A stretch of 64,000 nt of DNA, from positions 186,001 through 250,000 of the forward strand of contig NZ_JACHXQ010000001.1 in the NCBI RefSeq assembly GCF_014192285.1, written 5' to 3'. The stretch's first letter is position 1. The number at the start of each line of letters is the position of its first letter. This DNA comes from Halomonas fontilapidosi (GTDB lineage: Bacteria; Pseudomonadota; Gammaproteobacteria; Pseudomonadales; Halomonadaceae). The notes beneath the pieces were generated by a model. The model was not told where the DNA came from. It saw only the letters and a program-made list of their open reading frames with translations, and did no database searches. Both the position numbers and the translations under genes were made by a program. This document shows positions 17,543-25,475 of this stretch, piece after piece.

Positions 17543-18310
17543 ATGCAACGGGAAGAGTTCGTCCAGCAGCTATGGCTGGACTATATCCACCAGCATCCGG
17601 ACGTAGGCGGCCTGCGGCTATGGCCCGTGGAAGCACCGGCAGAGTATCTGGCCCTGCTGACGCTCAACCATGGCCCCTGGGCCATGGAGGCCATCTTGCC
17701 GACCCTCGTGCGCTATGGCTATCGACCGCAGCAGCGCTACGCCATGGCCGATCGCGGCCTGTTGGCCACCCTGCTCACCGCACCGGACGACGGCGCCTGG
17801 ATACTGCTCACTGAACTCCAGCTCGGGACCCTGTCGCGCAGGCCGCGAGAACGCCTCCAGCGGCTGGTCGGCAACGCGGATCCCCGCGACGCCCGCAGCC
17901 AGGCGCTGCTGTGCCACGGCCGCCCTTGGCCAATGCCTGACTGGGACACCTACCAGGCACTGCACCAGGCTCACCCGTTGGCCGGCTGGCTCTCGGTGAT
18001 GGGACCGCGAATGCATCACGTCGGCTTCGACTGCCAGCGCCTGGGGCACGATATCGTCGAACTCGACCGCCAACTGCAGCAGACCGGCCTCACCGGCAGC
18101 GGCGATCGGCATCACGGTCTGTTCCCAGTCTCACCGCTGCTCGACTACCGCTTCTATGCCACCAGTTCTCGACGCCTGGCCTTCGCCGAGGGCGACGAGC
18201 ATCGCGTCGCCCTCGGGGGGCTCGCCCTCGTCCAGAAGCAGGTCAGCGCCAACCAGGAGCGTGCTGCCGAGTTGCTGCTGCCTCACCACACTCGCTGCGA
18301 ACTCTCCTGA
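17543..18310 (+). CDS. DUF1338 / 2-oxoadipate dioxygenase-decarboxylase-like protein
   Basis: The N-terminus (FVQQLWLDYIHQHPDVGGLRL) and the LVRYGYRPQQRYAM and WILLTEL segments follow the DUF1338 pattern seen in HglS/YdcJ metalloenzymes. The 255-aa length covers one domain. In HglS the first metal ligand is a His near the start of a strand usually read as DH.A.RT; here the corresponding stretch reads EYLALLTL and no His is seen there. A later MHHVGFDC could supply the second ligand. If correctly aligned, the metal site is altered. AGAGGG upstream supports translation from 17543. Confidence 0.5.
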   Translation: MQREEFVQQLWLDYIHQHPDVGGLRLWPVEAPAEYLALLTLNHGPWAMEAILPTLVRYGYRPQQRYAMADRGLLATLLTAPDDGAWILLTELQLGTLSRRPRERLQRLVGNADPRDARSQALLCHGRPWPMPDWDTYQALHQAHPLAGWLSVMGPRMHHVGFDCQRLGHDIVELDRQLQQTGLTGSGDRHHGLFPVSPLLDYRFYATSSRRLAFAEGDEHRVALGGLALVQKQVSANQERAAELLLPHHTRCELS

Positions 18311-18442
18311 TTGCCGGTCGTCCACAGAATCTGTGGATAACGCTGTGCATCATCGCCGGACAGGAGGACGGACGCGTGATGTCAGGGGGGCTGATGCGAA
18401 ATGGTCAGTTTTTCGACAACGACGTCGAGGCCTGAAATGACA

Positions 18443-18468
18443 GCGGCCCGGACGGAAGTCCGGGCCGC
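18443..18468. terminator. Strong hairpin between convergent DUF1338 gene and scoB
   Basis: GCGGCCCGGAC and GTCCGGGCCGC form a perfect 11-bp stem with a GGAA loop. It lies 24 bp beyond the scoB stop and can serve transcripts from both sides, although no long U-run follows. Confidence 0.75.
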
Positions 18469-18491
18469 ACGCCTTGCCAACGACAGGCCGA

Positions 18492-19154
18492 TCAGGCCTC
18501 GAAGGTCATCTCCGGCACATGGTCGGGGACAACCAGCTTGCCGGCCGTCAACGCCTTGATCTCGTCGACGGTGACGCCGGGCGCGCGCTCCTTGAGGTGG
18601 AAGGCGCCATCCTTGATCTCCAGGTAGGCGAGATCGGTCAGCACCCGATTGATGCAGCCGGCGCCGGTCAGCGGCAGGTTGCAGGACTCGAGGAGCTTGG
18701 ATTCGCCATGCTTGGAGGCGTGGGTCATGGTACAGATGATGTTCTCGGCACCTGCCACCAGGTCCATGGCACCCCCCATGCCCTTGATCAGCTTGCCCGG
18801 CACCATCCAGGAGGCAATGTTGCCGTTCTGGTCGACTTCGAAGGCGCCCAGCACGGTCAGGTCCACGTGACCGCCACGGATCATGGCGAAGGATTCCGCC
18901 GAGGAGAAGATTGCCGCGCCCGGGCGTGCCGTGACGGTCTGCTTGCCGGCATTGATCATGTCCGGGTCGACTTCCTCCTCGGTGGGAAAGCGCCCCATGC
19001 CCAGCAGGCCGTTCTCGGACTGCAGCATGACATCGATGCCCTCAGGAATGTAGTTGGCCACCAGTGTCGGGATGCCGATGCCCAGGTTCACGTAGAAACC
19101 GTCTTCCAGTTCGCGCGCCACGCGCATTGCCATCTGTTCGCGAGTCAGTGCCAT
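18492..19154 (-). CDS. scoB: 3-oxoacid (acetoacetate:succinyl-CoA) CoA-transferase subunit B
   Basis: The 220-aa beta subunit contains SENGLLGMG, whose Glu is the catalytic residue of family I CoA-transferases, and the GGHVDLTVLGAFEVD and TLD-like segments. Together with ScoA it moves CoA to acetoacetate, allowing its use through acetoacetyl-CoA. The gene follows scoA by 73 bp on the same strand and ends at a strong hairpin. BdhA, encoded 3 kb away, makes the acetoacetate. AtoA of acetate-dependent transferases is a close alternative. Confidence 0.92.
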   Translation of the reverse strand: MALTREQMAMRVARELEDGFYVNLGIGIPTLVANYIPEGIDVMLQSENGLLGMGRFPTEEEVDPDMINAGKQTVTARPGAAIFSSAESFAMIRGGHVDLTVLGAFEVDQNGNIASWMVPGKLIKGMGGAMDLVAGAENIICTMTHASKHGESKLLESCNLPLTGAGCINRVLTDLAYLEIKDGAFHLKERAPGVTVDEIKALTAGKLVVPDHVPEMTFEA

Positions 19155-19227
19155 CTTGTTGCCTCTATGTGTTCGGTGGAGAAGCCCCGGCCCCCTCGGA
19201 GCCGGCTATCGGAGTCACGTGCCGCCG

Positions 19228-19929
19228 TCAGCCCTGGTGAACGGTGCGCTTCTCGATACGCTTCTCGAAGCTACCCTGGATGATGCGATCGACATAGATA
19301 CCCGGGGTGTGGATCTGGTCAGGCGCAAGTTCGCCTGGCTCGACGATCTCCTCGACCTCGACCACGGTGATCTTGCCGGCGGTGGCGGCCATCGGGTTGA
19401 AGTTCTGAGCGGTGCTGCGGTACATGACGTTGCCGTAGCGATCGGCCTTCCAGCCCTTGACGATCGCAAAGTCGCCGACCACGGACTCCTCGAGGATGTA
19501 GTGGCGATCATTGAACACGCGCACCTCCTTGCCCTCGCCGATTGGCGTACCGTAGCCGGTGGCGGTATAGAAGGCGGGAATCCCCGCGCCGCCGGCGCGC
19601 ATCTTCTCTGCCAGCGTGCCCTGGGGAGTGAGCACAACCTCGATCTCCTCGTTGAGCATCTGCTGTTCGAAGAGCGCGTTCTCACCGACGTAGGAGGCAT
19701 AGAACTTCTTGATCTGCTTGTCCTCGAGCAGCAGGCCCAGGCCGAAGCCGTCAACGCCGCAATTGTTGGACCATACCGTCAGGTCCTTGACACCGCGACG
19801 CTTGATCTCGGCGATCAGGTTCTCGGGGATGCCGCAGAGACCGAAGCCGCCCGCGATCACGGTCATGCCGCTTTCGATGCCGTCCATTGCCTCTTCGTAG
19901 GAAGTCACACGCTTGTCGAATCCGGCCAT
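19228..19929 (-). CDS. scoA: 3-oxoacid CoA-transferase subunit A
   Basis: The 233-aa alpha subunit begins [15 protein letters not shown] and carries the family's [13 protein letters not shown]oA-binding region, then [27 protein letters not shown] and DRYGNVMYR, all characteristic of ScoA. It is first in the scoAB operon. The divergent LysR gene begins 171 bp upstream and is the obvious candidate regulator. A run of 12-bp tandem repeats lies in the leader region. Confidence 0.94.
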   Translation of the reverse strand: MAGFDKRVTSYEEAMDGIESGMTVIAGGFGLCGIPENLIAEIKRRGVKDLTVWSNNCGVDGFGLGLLLEDKQIKKFYASYVGENALFEQQMLNEEIEVVLTPQGTLAEKMRAGGAGIPAFYTATGYGTPIGEGKEVRVFNDRHYILEESVVGDFAIVKGWKADRYGNVMYRSTAQNFNPMAATAGKITVVEVEEIVEPGELAPDQIHTPGIYVDRIIQGSFEKRIEKRTVHQG

Positions 19930-19949
19930 AATGGCGCCTCGCGTTGTTG

Positions 19950-19997
19950 TGGAGTGAGTGGTGGAATGAGTGGTGGAGTGGGTTACAGAATGAGTGC
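19950..19997. repeat. Four 12-bp tandem repeats upstream of scoA
   Basis: Successive units are TGGAGTGAGTGG, TGGAATGAGTGG, TGGAGTGGGTTA and CAGAATGAGTGC, decaying rightward. They begin 20 bp upstream of the scoA start, probably within its 5' leader. Confidence 0.75.
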
Positions 19998-20100
19998 GCA
20001 GAATGTCAGGCCAGTGTTGCCGCTGCCAATATATTTGTTAAGTTTGTTTTATTTATCGATTGATCTGTTTTGCCAATAAATTGGACCTTGGTAGCATGCC

Positions 20101-21006
20101 ATGACCGTCAAGCAACTGCGCGCCTTCCTCGCCGTGGCCAGAACCCTGAGCTTTACTCAAGCCTGCGAGCACCTCCACCTCTCTCAGCCGGCCCTGAGCC
20201 TGGCAATCAAGGGGCTGGAGGAAAGCCTGGGCGGTCGCCTGCTGATCCGCAGCACCCGCAGCGTGAGGCTCACCCCGGAAGGCGAGTCGCTGGTCCCTCT
20301 GGCCAAGCGCTTGATTGCCGAGTGGGACAACACCGAGGAGCTGCTACGCCAGCGCTTCACCCTTCAGCTCGGCCGTCTGGCGGTGGCCACCATGCCCTCC
20401 TTTGCCAGCAACCTGCTGCCTCCCGCGCTGCGTGTGTTCCGACAGCGCCATCCGCGGGTCAACGTCACGGTGCATGATGTGATCAACGAGCAGGTGATCG
20501 AGATGGTGCGCGCGCGCCAGGTGGAACTGGGGCTGGTGCTGGAGCCGGAGGCCACCGGCAGCCTCTCCTTCACCCCGCTGTTTCGCGACCGCTTCGTTGC
20601 CGTGGTGCCGGCCGATTCGCGCCTCGCCGGACGGGAGAGGCTCGACTGGCCAACCCTGATGACGCGCGACTTCATCGCCCTTCAGCGCCCCTCGATGGTG
20701 CGTCGACTGCTGGAACAGGCGTTGGTGAGTCGCGGGCTCACCTTGCCTGCCACCTTCGAGTGCCATCAGCTGGCGACCGTGGGACGCATGGTCGCCAGCG
20801 GCCTGGGCGTCAGCGCGGTTCCGTCGCTGTGCATCGACCAGATGCAGGAACTCGGTGCCGTCTGCGTGCCCCTCGAGGAACCGGTGATCGAGCGTGACGT
20901 CGGTGTGCTGACCTGGAACACCCATGAGCTGTCGGTGGCCGCTTTGGCGCTGCAGCAGGTGCTTGCCGAGACCATCCGAACCCCCGGGCTCGCCACGCGA
21001 CGTTGA
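20101..21006 (+). CDS. LysR-family transcriptional regulator (probable scoAB regulator)
   Basis: The N-terminal winged HTH reads FLAVARTLSFTQACEHLHLSQPALSLAIKGLE, followed by a periplasmic-binding-like effector domain; 301 aa is the normal length. The divergent arrangement with scoAB is the classic LysR design, so control of ketone-body use is likely but inferred. The AT-rich spacer (about 20020-20090) between the two genes is unlike the surroundings and probably holds both promoters. Confidence 0.9.
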   Translation: MTVKQLRAFLAVARTLSFTQACEHLHLSQPALSLAIKGLEESLGGRLLIRSTRSVRLTPEGESLVPLAKRLIAEWDNTEELLRQRFTLQLGRLAVATMPSFASNLLPPALRVFRQRHPRVNVTVHDVINEQVIEMVRARQVELGLVLEPEATGSLSFTPLFRDRFVAVVPADSRLAGRERLDWPTLMTRDFIALQRPSMVRRLLEQALVSRGLTLPATFECHQLATVGRMVASGLGVSAVPSLCIDQMQELGAVCVPLEEPVIERDVGVLTWNTHELSVAALALQQVLAETIRTPGLATRR

Positions 21007-21078
21007 CCCCGACCGCTGGGCAGCTCGTGGCCGATCCATTAGCATGGAGAGATCGTCAATCCGGCCGAGGAGACAGGC

Positions 21079-21951
21079 ATGTCGACCCTCAGGGGGCTCG
21101 TCAGCATCCTGCTGCTGACTCTCACCACCCTCGCCTGGGGGGTACCGCTGATCCTGCTCACCCTGGTCAAACTGGTGACCCCGGGGCGTCGTCTGCGTCG
21201 CCGGGTGCTGACGGCCCTCAACCGGGTCGCGCTCAACTGGGTGGGCAGCAACCTCTGGTGGATGCGTGGCTGGCTGAAACCTCAACTCGACATGTCGCTG
21301 CCCAAGGAACTCTCCCGCGACCAGTGGTGGCTGGTGCTCTCGAACCATCGCAGCTGGACCGACATCTTCCTGCTGTTCTTCGCTCTGCACCGGCGCATTC
21401 CCATGCCCCACTTCTTCGTCAAGCGCCAGCTGATCTGGATTCCCATCGTCGGCCTGGCCTTCTGGGCCATGGAGTTCCCCATGCTGCGCCGCCTGACCCG
21501 CGAACAGCGCGAGCGCAACCCTCAGCTGGCGCGTCGCGACCGCGAGGCCACCGAGCGCATGTGCCGCCACGCCCGGGAAAGGCCCATCGCGATCTATAAT
21601 TTCGTCGAGGGTACCCGCTTCACCCCCGCCAAGCAGGCCGCCCAGGACGCTCCCTATCGCCACCTGCTGAGGCCCCGCGCCGGCGGTATCGCCCAGGTCG
21701 TCAGCCTGCTCGGCGACCGCCTCGGCGGCATTCTGGATGTCACCCTGCATTACGAGAACCCCGACCCCAGCTTCTGGGGCTTCCTCTGCGGTCGCGAGGG
21801 TCGGGTGCGCCTGGAGGCCCGCCGCCTGGCGGTCCCGGCCTGGATGCTCGAGGGCGACTATCACGACGACACGGACTACAAGGAACGCTTCCAGTCATGG
21901 CTCAACGCCCTGTGGCAGGACAAGGATCGTCGCCTAGACGCATTGCCCTGA
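21079..21951 (+). CDS. Lysophospholipid acyltransferase-like protein (YihG type)
   Basis: An inner-membrane acyltransferase of the PlsC superfamily. An N-terminal hydrophobic segment (ILLLTLTTLAWGVPLILLTLVKL) is followed by the catalytic NHRSWTD (HxxxxD) and the substrate-binding EGTRF. The 290-aa length and LVLSNHRSWTDIFLL resemble E. coli YihG. GAGGAG precedes the start at 21079. Its 3' end overlaps the next gene by 55 bp, an unusually long overlap that indicates coupled expression. Confidence 0.88.
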   Translation: MSTLRGLVSILLLTLTTLAWGVPLILLTLVKLVTPGRRLRRRVLTALNRVALNWVGSNLWWMRGWLKPQLDMSLPKELSRDQWWLVLSNHRSWTDIFLLFFALHRRIPMPHFFVKRQLIWIPIVGLAFWAMEFPMLRRLTREQRERNPQLARRDREATERMCRHARERPIAIYNFVEGTRFTPAKQAAQDAPYRHLLRPRAGGIAQVVSLLGDRLGGILDVTLHYENPDPSFWGFLCGREGRVRLEARRLAVPAWMLEGDYHDDTDYKERFQSWLNALWQDKDRRLDALP

Positions 21952-22844
21952 CGCTGCTGATAGTCGGCCTGGCACTGCTGATGGTCGGCTGCGCAGGGCA
22001 GGACGTCGTCAGCCGCGCCGGCGACGAGATCGCCGGCGAATGGATCACCATCCAGCGCGGCGATACCCTGGGTGAGATCGCCCGTCGCGCCGAGGTGCCC
22101 CTGGTGCGCCTGCAGCGCTTCAACCCCGGCGTCGATGCTCGGCGCCTGGTGGTTGGCCAGCGCTTGCTGGTACCCGGTCACGATGAGCGAGCGCCTTCCG
22201 GCGGCCCCTACCGCTACCGGGTCCGCCCGGGGGACACCTACAGCGCCATCGCCCGGCGCCTGGGCGCTCGCGCCGGGCGGATCCAGGCGGCGAACCCCGG
22301 CATTGCGCCCACCAATCTAAGCGTCGGTCAGCTGATCGAGGTTCCGCTGGGCGGCCGGCAAGCAGCCTCCTCGGGCAGCGGCAACTCTGCCGCCGGGAAC
22401 AGTGCAGCAGCCCGTACGCAGAAAAACACCCCAGCGGCGAGCAAGCGACTGCCGGACCCGGGCGAGATGCCGGCGTCCGCGCGAGGCTGGCCGTGGCCGC
22501 TGGAGGATTACCGGGTCGAGCGTCCCTTCGGCGCCGACGGGCGTGGCACCCTACAGCCCATGCTGCTCGGCACCCGCCGGGGCAGTCGCGCGCGGGCCGT
22601 GGCCGATGGCGAGGTGCGTTTCGCCGACAGCATGCGGCAGCTCGGCCAGGTGGTGATCGTTCACCATGCCGATAACCTGCAAAGCGTCTATGCCCTCTGC
22701 GCGAGGCCGCTGGTGGCCAGTGGGGATACCGTCACGCGTGGCACCCCGGTCTGCGAGGTCGGCCAGCAGGAGGGGACCCCGCGGCTGCTCTTTGACATGC
22801 GCCATGGCGGCAAGCCCATCGACCCGGCCCGCGTATTGCGCTGA
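21897..22844 (+). CDS. Lipoprotein with two LysM domains and a degenerate M23 (LytM) domain
   Basis: A signal peptide ends in the lipobox LLMVGC. Two LysM peptidoglycan-binding repeats follow (ITIQRGDTLGEIARRAEVP and YRVRPGDTYSAIARRLGA), then an Ala/Ser-rich linker and a C-terminal LytM-like domain (ARAVADGEVRFADSM, VVIVHHADNLQSVYA). Active LytM enzymes have a YAH motif where this one reads YAL, and no upstream HxxxD is seen, so it is probably a non-catalytic NlpD/EnvC-type amidase activator. The start lies inside the acyltransferase gene. Confidence 0.85.
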   Translation: MAQRPVAGQGSSPRRIALTLLIVGLALLMVGCAGQDVVSRAGDEIAGEWITIQRGDTLGEIARRAEVPLVRLQRFNPGVDARRLVVGQRLLVPGHDERAPSGGPYRYRVRPGDTYSAIARRLGARAGRIQAANPGIAPTNLSVGQLIEVPLGGRQAASSGSGNSAAGNSAAARTQKNTPAASKRLPDPGEMPASARGWPWPLEDYRVERPFGADGRGTLQPMLLGTRRGSRARAVADGEVRFADSMRQLGQVVIVHHADNLQSVYALCARPLVASGDTVTRGTPVCEVGQQEGTPRLLFDMRHGGKPIDPARVLR

Positions 22845-22914
22845 GCCGGCGAAGGCGCTGGATCACACTGGGCGCTAAAGACGTCGCAAGGCCACCCTCG
22901 ACAACCGCCACCTG

Positions 22915-22954
22915 CCGTCATGACGCCGTCATCGTCGCGTCGCCTGACTGTCAT
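22915..22954 (+). promoter_or_regulatory. PHO-box array (PhoB binding) upstream of the glycosyltransferase gene
   Basis: CCGTCAT occurs at 22915 and 22926, a spacer of exactly 4 bp, giving CCGTCATGACGCCGTCAT, close to the PHO-box consensus of two CTGTCAT units in an 11-bp period. A weaker unit (GCGTCGC) is at 22937 and a perfect CTGTCAT at 22948, all in the same 11-bp phase. The array ends 62 bp before the ATG at 23017, suitable for activation. Confidence 0.75.
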
Positions 22955-23016
22955 GGCAACCGGGCATCCTCACTGATGTCAGCCCCTTCAGGGCCTGTCA
23001 CCATGAGAGGAGCCCC

Positions 23017-24177
23017 ATGCGCATCTGCCTGGTCAGTGAAACCTGGTCCCCCGAGATCAACGGCGTCGCCCATACCCTGGGCCAGCTGAGCAGGGAGATG
23101 CGCCGGCGTGGCGTGGCCCTGCAGCTGATCCGTCCCCGGCCGGCGCATGGCACCACCCCTCGAGCCGAAGGCATGGAAGCGGAGCTGCGGGTACGCGGAC
23201 TGGGCCTGCCGGGCTATCGCCAGGTGCGCATTGGCCTGCCGGCCACGGCGGCGATCCAGCGCCTGTGGCAGCAGCAGCGCCCGACGGCCGTCTACCTAGC
23301 CACGCAGGGACCGCTAGGCTGGTCGGCCCTGCGTGCCGCCGAGCGGCTGGGCATCCCGGTGATCAGCGGCTGGCACACCAACTTCGATCACTACTGTCGA
23401 GACTATGGCCTGCCCTGGTTGGCGCCCTTGGTCATGCGTCGCCTGCGTCACTTCCACAACCGCACGGCCACCACCCTGGTGCCGACCCAGGCTCAGGCCG
23501 AGGCGCTGGTCGGCCAGGGCATCCCCCGGGTGCGGGTCATGGCCCGCGGTATCGATGGCGAATGCTTCTCGCCGGCGCATCGCTCCACCGCCCTGCGCCG
23601 CTCCTGGGGCTGCGATGACCACCAGCCCGTGGCGCTCCACGTGGGGCGCCTGGCCGCGGAAAAGAATCTCGATCTGCTGCGTGACACCTTTGCGGCAATG
23701 CAAGCCGCCCGCCCCGATCTCAGCCTGGTGGTGGTCGGCGATGGCCCGGGGCGGGCCGTGCTGCAACGCGCCCTGCCCCAGGCCCGCTTCACCGGTTTCA
23801 TCGACCGGGACGAGCTGGTGCGCTACTACGCCAGCGCCGATCTTTTCGTCTTCCCCTCGATCTCGGAGACATGGGGCAATGTGGTGCTCGAGGCCATGGC
23901 CAGCGGCCTGGCCGTGGTGACCTTCCGCCATGCCGCGGGGGCCGAGCTGATCGACGATGATCACAACGGTGTCAGACTGGCGGTGGGTGACGAGGCCGGT
24001 TTCCAGGAGGCCGCCACGGCCCTCTGCCAGCAGCCGGCCCGCTATGCCCGCCTGGGTCGCGCCGCCAGGGAGCGCGCCCTGACGTATCGCTGGTCGGCGA
24101 TCGCCGACACATTCCTCGACACCCTGATCCAACCCCGGGAGCATCGCGATGAAGCCGCATCCGCCTGCCGTATTTGA
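23017..24177 (+). CDS. Glycosyltransferase family 4, probable diacylglycerol or polyprenol-linked sugar transferase
   Basis: A 386-aa GT-B enzyme. The N-terminal ETWSPEINGVAHTL is typical of the SqdX/MgtA/PimB branch. The donor-site EX7E motif is ETWGNVVLEAMASG, and ALHVGRLAAEKNLDLL begins the second Rossmann domain. In marine bacteria relatives (Agt) make glycolipids that replace phospholipids during phosphate starvation. The PHO boxes upstream and the PAP2 phosphatase gene overlapping its end by 29 bp fit that role, but the donor and acceptor are not determined. Confidence 0.88.
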   Translation: MRICLVSETWSPEINGVAHTLGQLSREMRRRGVALQLIRPRPAHGTTPRAEGMEAELRVRGLGLPGYRQVRIGLPATAAIQRLWQQQRPTAVYLATQGPLGWSALRAAERLGIPVISGWHTNFDHYCRDYGLPWLAPLVMRRLRHFHNRTATTLVPTQAQAEALVGQGIPRVRVMARGIDGECFSPAHRSTALRRSWGCDDHQPVALHVGRLAAEKNLDLLRDTFAAMQAARPDLSLVVVGDGPGRAVLQRALPQARFTGFIDRDELVRYYASADLFVFPSISETWGNVVLEAMASGLAVVTFRHAAGAELIDDDHNGVRLAVGDEAGFQEAATALCQQPARYARLGRAARERALTYRWSAIADTFLDTLIQPREHRDEAASACRI

Positions 24178-24691
24178 TCGCCTTGACCTCATCGAGTGGC
24201 AGCTCTGCCGGCGCCTGGCCGGGTTCAACGTCCACCCGCCCTGGCTGGCCCTGCTGCGGCTGTCCAGCAAGCTCGGGGACTGGCCGCTGTGGGTGGGCCT
24301 GATTCTCGCCCAGCCGCTGCTCCAGCCCGCCGGCAGTGGTCATCGAATGGCGCAGTACATCGTCACGGCGCTGGTGGCCATCGGCCTCTACCGGCTGCTC
24401 AAGACCCGACTGTGCCGCGAGCGGCCCTTCATCACCTTCAACGGCATCATCCGCTGCAGCGAGCCCGCCCGCGACCGCTACAGCTTTCCCAGCGGCCATA
24501 CCATGCATGCCGTGCTGTTCTGCGTGCTGACCGCCGCCCATACCCCCTGGCTGCTGCCCTGGCTGATTCCCGCCGCGCTACTGATCGCGGTATCGCGAGT
24601 GGGCCTGGGGCTGCACTACATAAGTGACGTGGCCGCCGGCGCCCTGCTTGGCCTGGGCTTTGCCGTCGCCAGCCTGCAGCTGGCTGGTTGA
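24149..24691 (+). CDS. PAP2-family membrane phosphatase
   Basis: A 180-aa integral membrane phosphatase carrying all three family motifs: KTRLCRERP, PSGHT and SRVGLGLHYISDVAAG, the last His being the nucleophile. Members dephosphorylate phosphatidic acid, phosphatidylglycerophosphate or undecaprenyl diphosphate. Its start lies inside the glycosyltransferase gene, which suggests it supplies diacylglycerol acceptor to that enzyme; this is inference. GGAG lies upstream of the ATG. Confidence 0.9.
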   Translation: MKPHPPAVFDRLDLIEWQLCRRLAGFNVHPPWLALLRLSSKLGDWPLWVGLILAQPLLQPAGSGHRMAQYIVTALVAIGLYRLLKTRLCRERPFITFNGIIRCSEPARDRYSFPSGHTMHAVLFCVLTAAHTPWLLPWLIPAALLIAVSRVGLGLHYISDVAAGALLGLGFAVASLQLAG

Positions 24692-24737
24692 TGGGAGCGC
24701 TCTGGCGACCAACCTCAGGGGGTGGCATCCTGTTGGC

Positions 24738-25364
24738 ATGACACCCGCAAGCGCCCTGCCGGGAGCATCCCTACTCGACGCGCCGACCCTCACCCTGCTG
24801 CCCAGCCTACTCGGTGAGCCCGCCGCTAGCGAAACGCTGGCACGGCTCGACTGCGAGCTGGCGTGGCAGCGTCCGACCCTGCGGCTCTATGGTCGCGAGC
24901 ATCCGATCCCGCGCCGCCAGCTGTGGATGGGAGACCCCGACGCCCGTTACCGCTACTCGGGCCGGGACTTCCTGCCCGAGCCCTGGCACCCGGCCGTGGC
25001 AGCACTGCGCGACCGAGTGATCGACGTCCTGGCGGACGCCGGCACCCCGGCCCGCTTCAACAGCGTGCTGCTCAATCGCTATGCCGGCGGCGATGAGCGC
25101 ATGGGCTGGCACAGCGATGACGAGCCAGAACTGGGGGCAGACCCCCTGATCGCGGCGCTCAGCCTGGGCGCCGAGCGGCCACTGCGCTTTCGCTGGAAGG
25201 ACCGTTCGCATGAGCCCTTCAACGTCTGGCTGCCTCACGACAGCCTGCTGGTAATGGGCGCCGGCGTGCAGCACAGGCTGCAACATGCCCTGTTGCCTCG
25301 CCGGCTGCCAGGGCTGCGTATCAGCCTGACCTTCCGCCTGGTCATACCCGCAGTTGATAGCTGA
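24738..25364 (+). CDS. AlkB-like 2-oxoglutarate/Fe(II) dioxygenase
   Basis: The start at 24738 removes an N-terminal stretch that is only frame overlap with the previous gene. The 208-aa protein contains FNSVLLNRYAGGDERMGWHSDDE with the iron-binding HxD, a distal His in QHRLQHALL and the 2-oxoglutarate-binding RISLTFR. This is the AlkB fold, which oxidatively repairs alkylated bases; it is closest to the AlkB-homologue branch with WMGDP and YRYSG upstream. It probably reads through from the glycosyltransferase-PAP2 unit, 46 bp away. Confidence 0.9.
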   Translation: MTPASALPGASLLDAPTLTLLPSLLGEPAASETLARLDCELAWQRPTLRLYGREHPIPRRQLWMGDPDARYRYSGRDFLPEPWHPAVAALRDRVIDVLADAGTPARFNSVLLNRYAGGDERMGWHSDDEPELGADPLIAALSLGAERPLRFRWKDRSHEPFNVWLPHDSLLVMGAGVQHRLQHALLPRRLPGLRISLTFRLVIPAVDS

Positions 25365-25475
25365 TTCGCCGCTTACCAGACCAACGCGAGACGCTGATTT
25401 TACTCAGAAGAGAGATTGTTTGGCAGAGAGTTAAGATAACGGTATAAAAATACCGGGTCAGGCAGTGAGTGGTGC

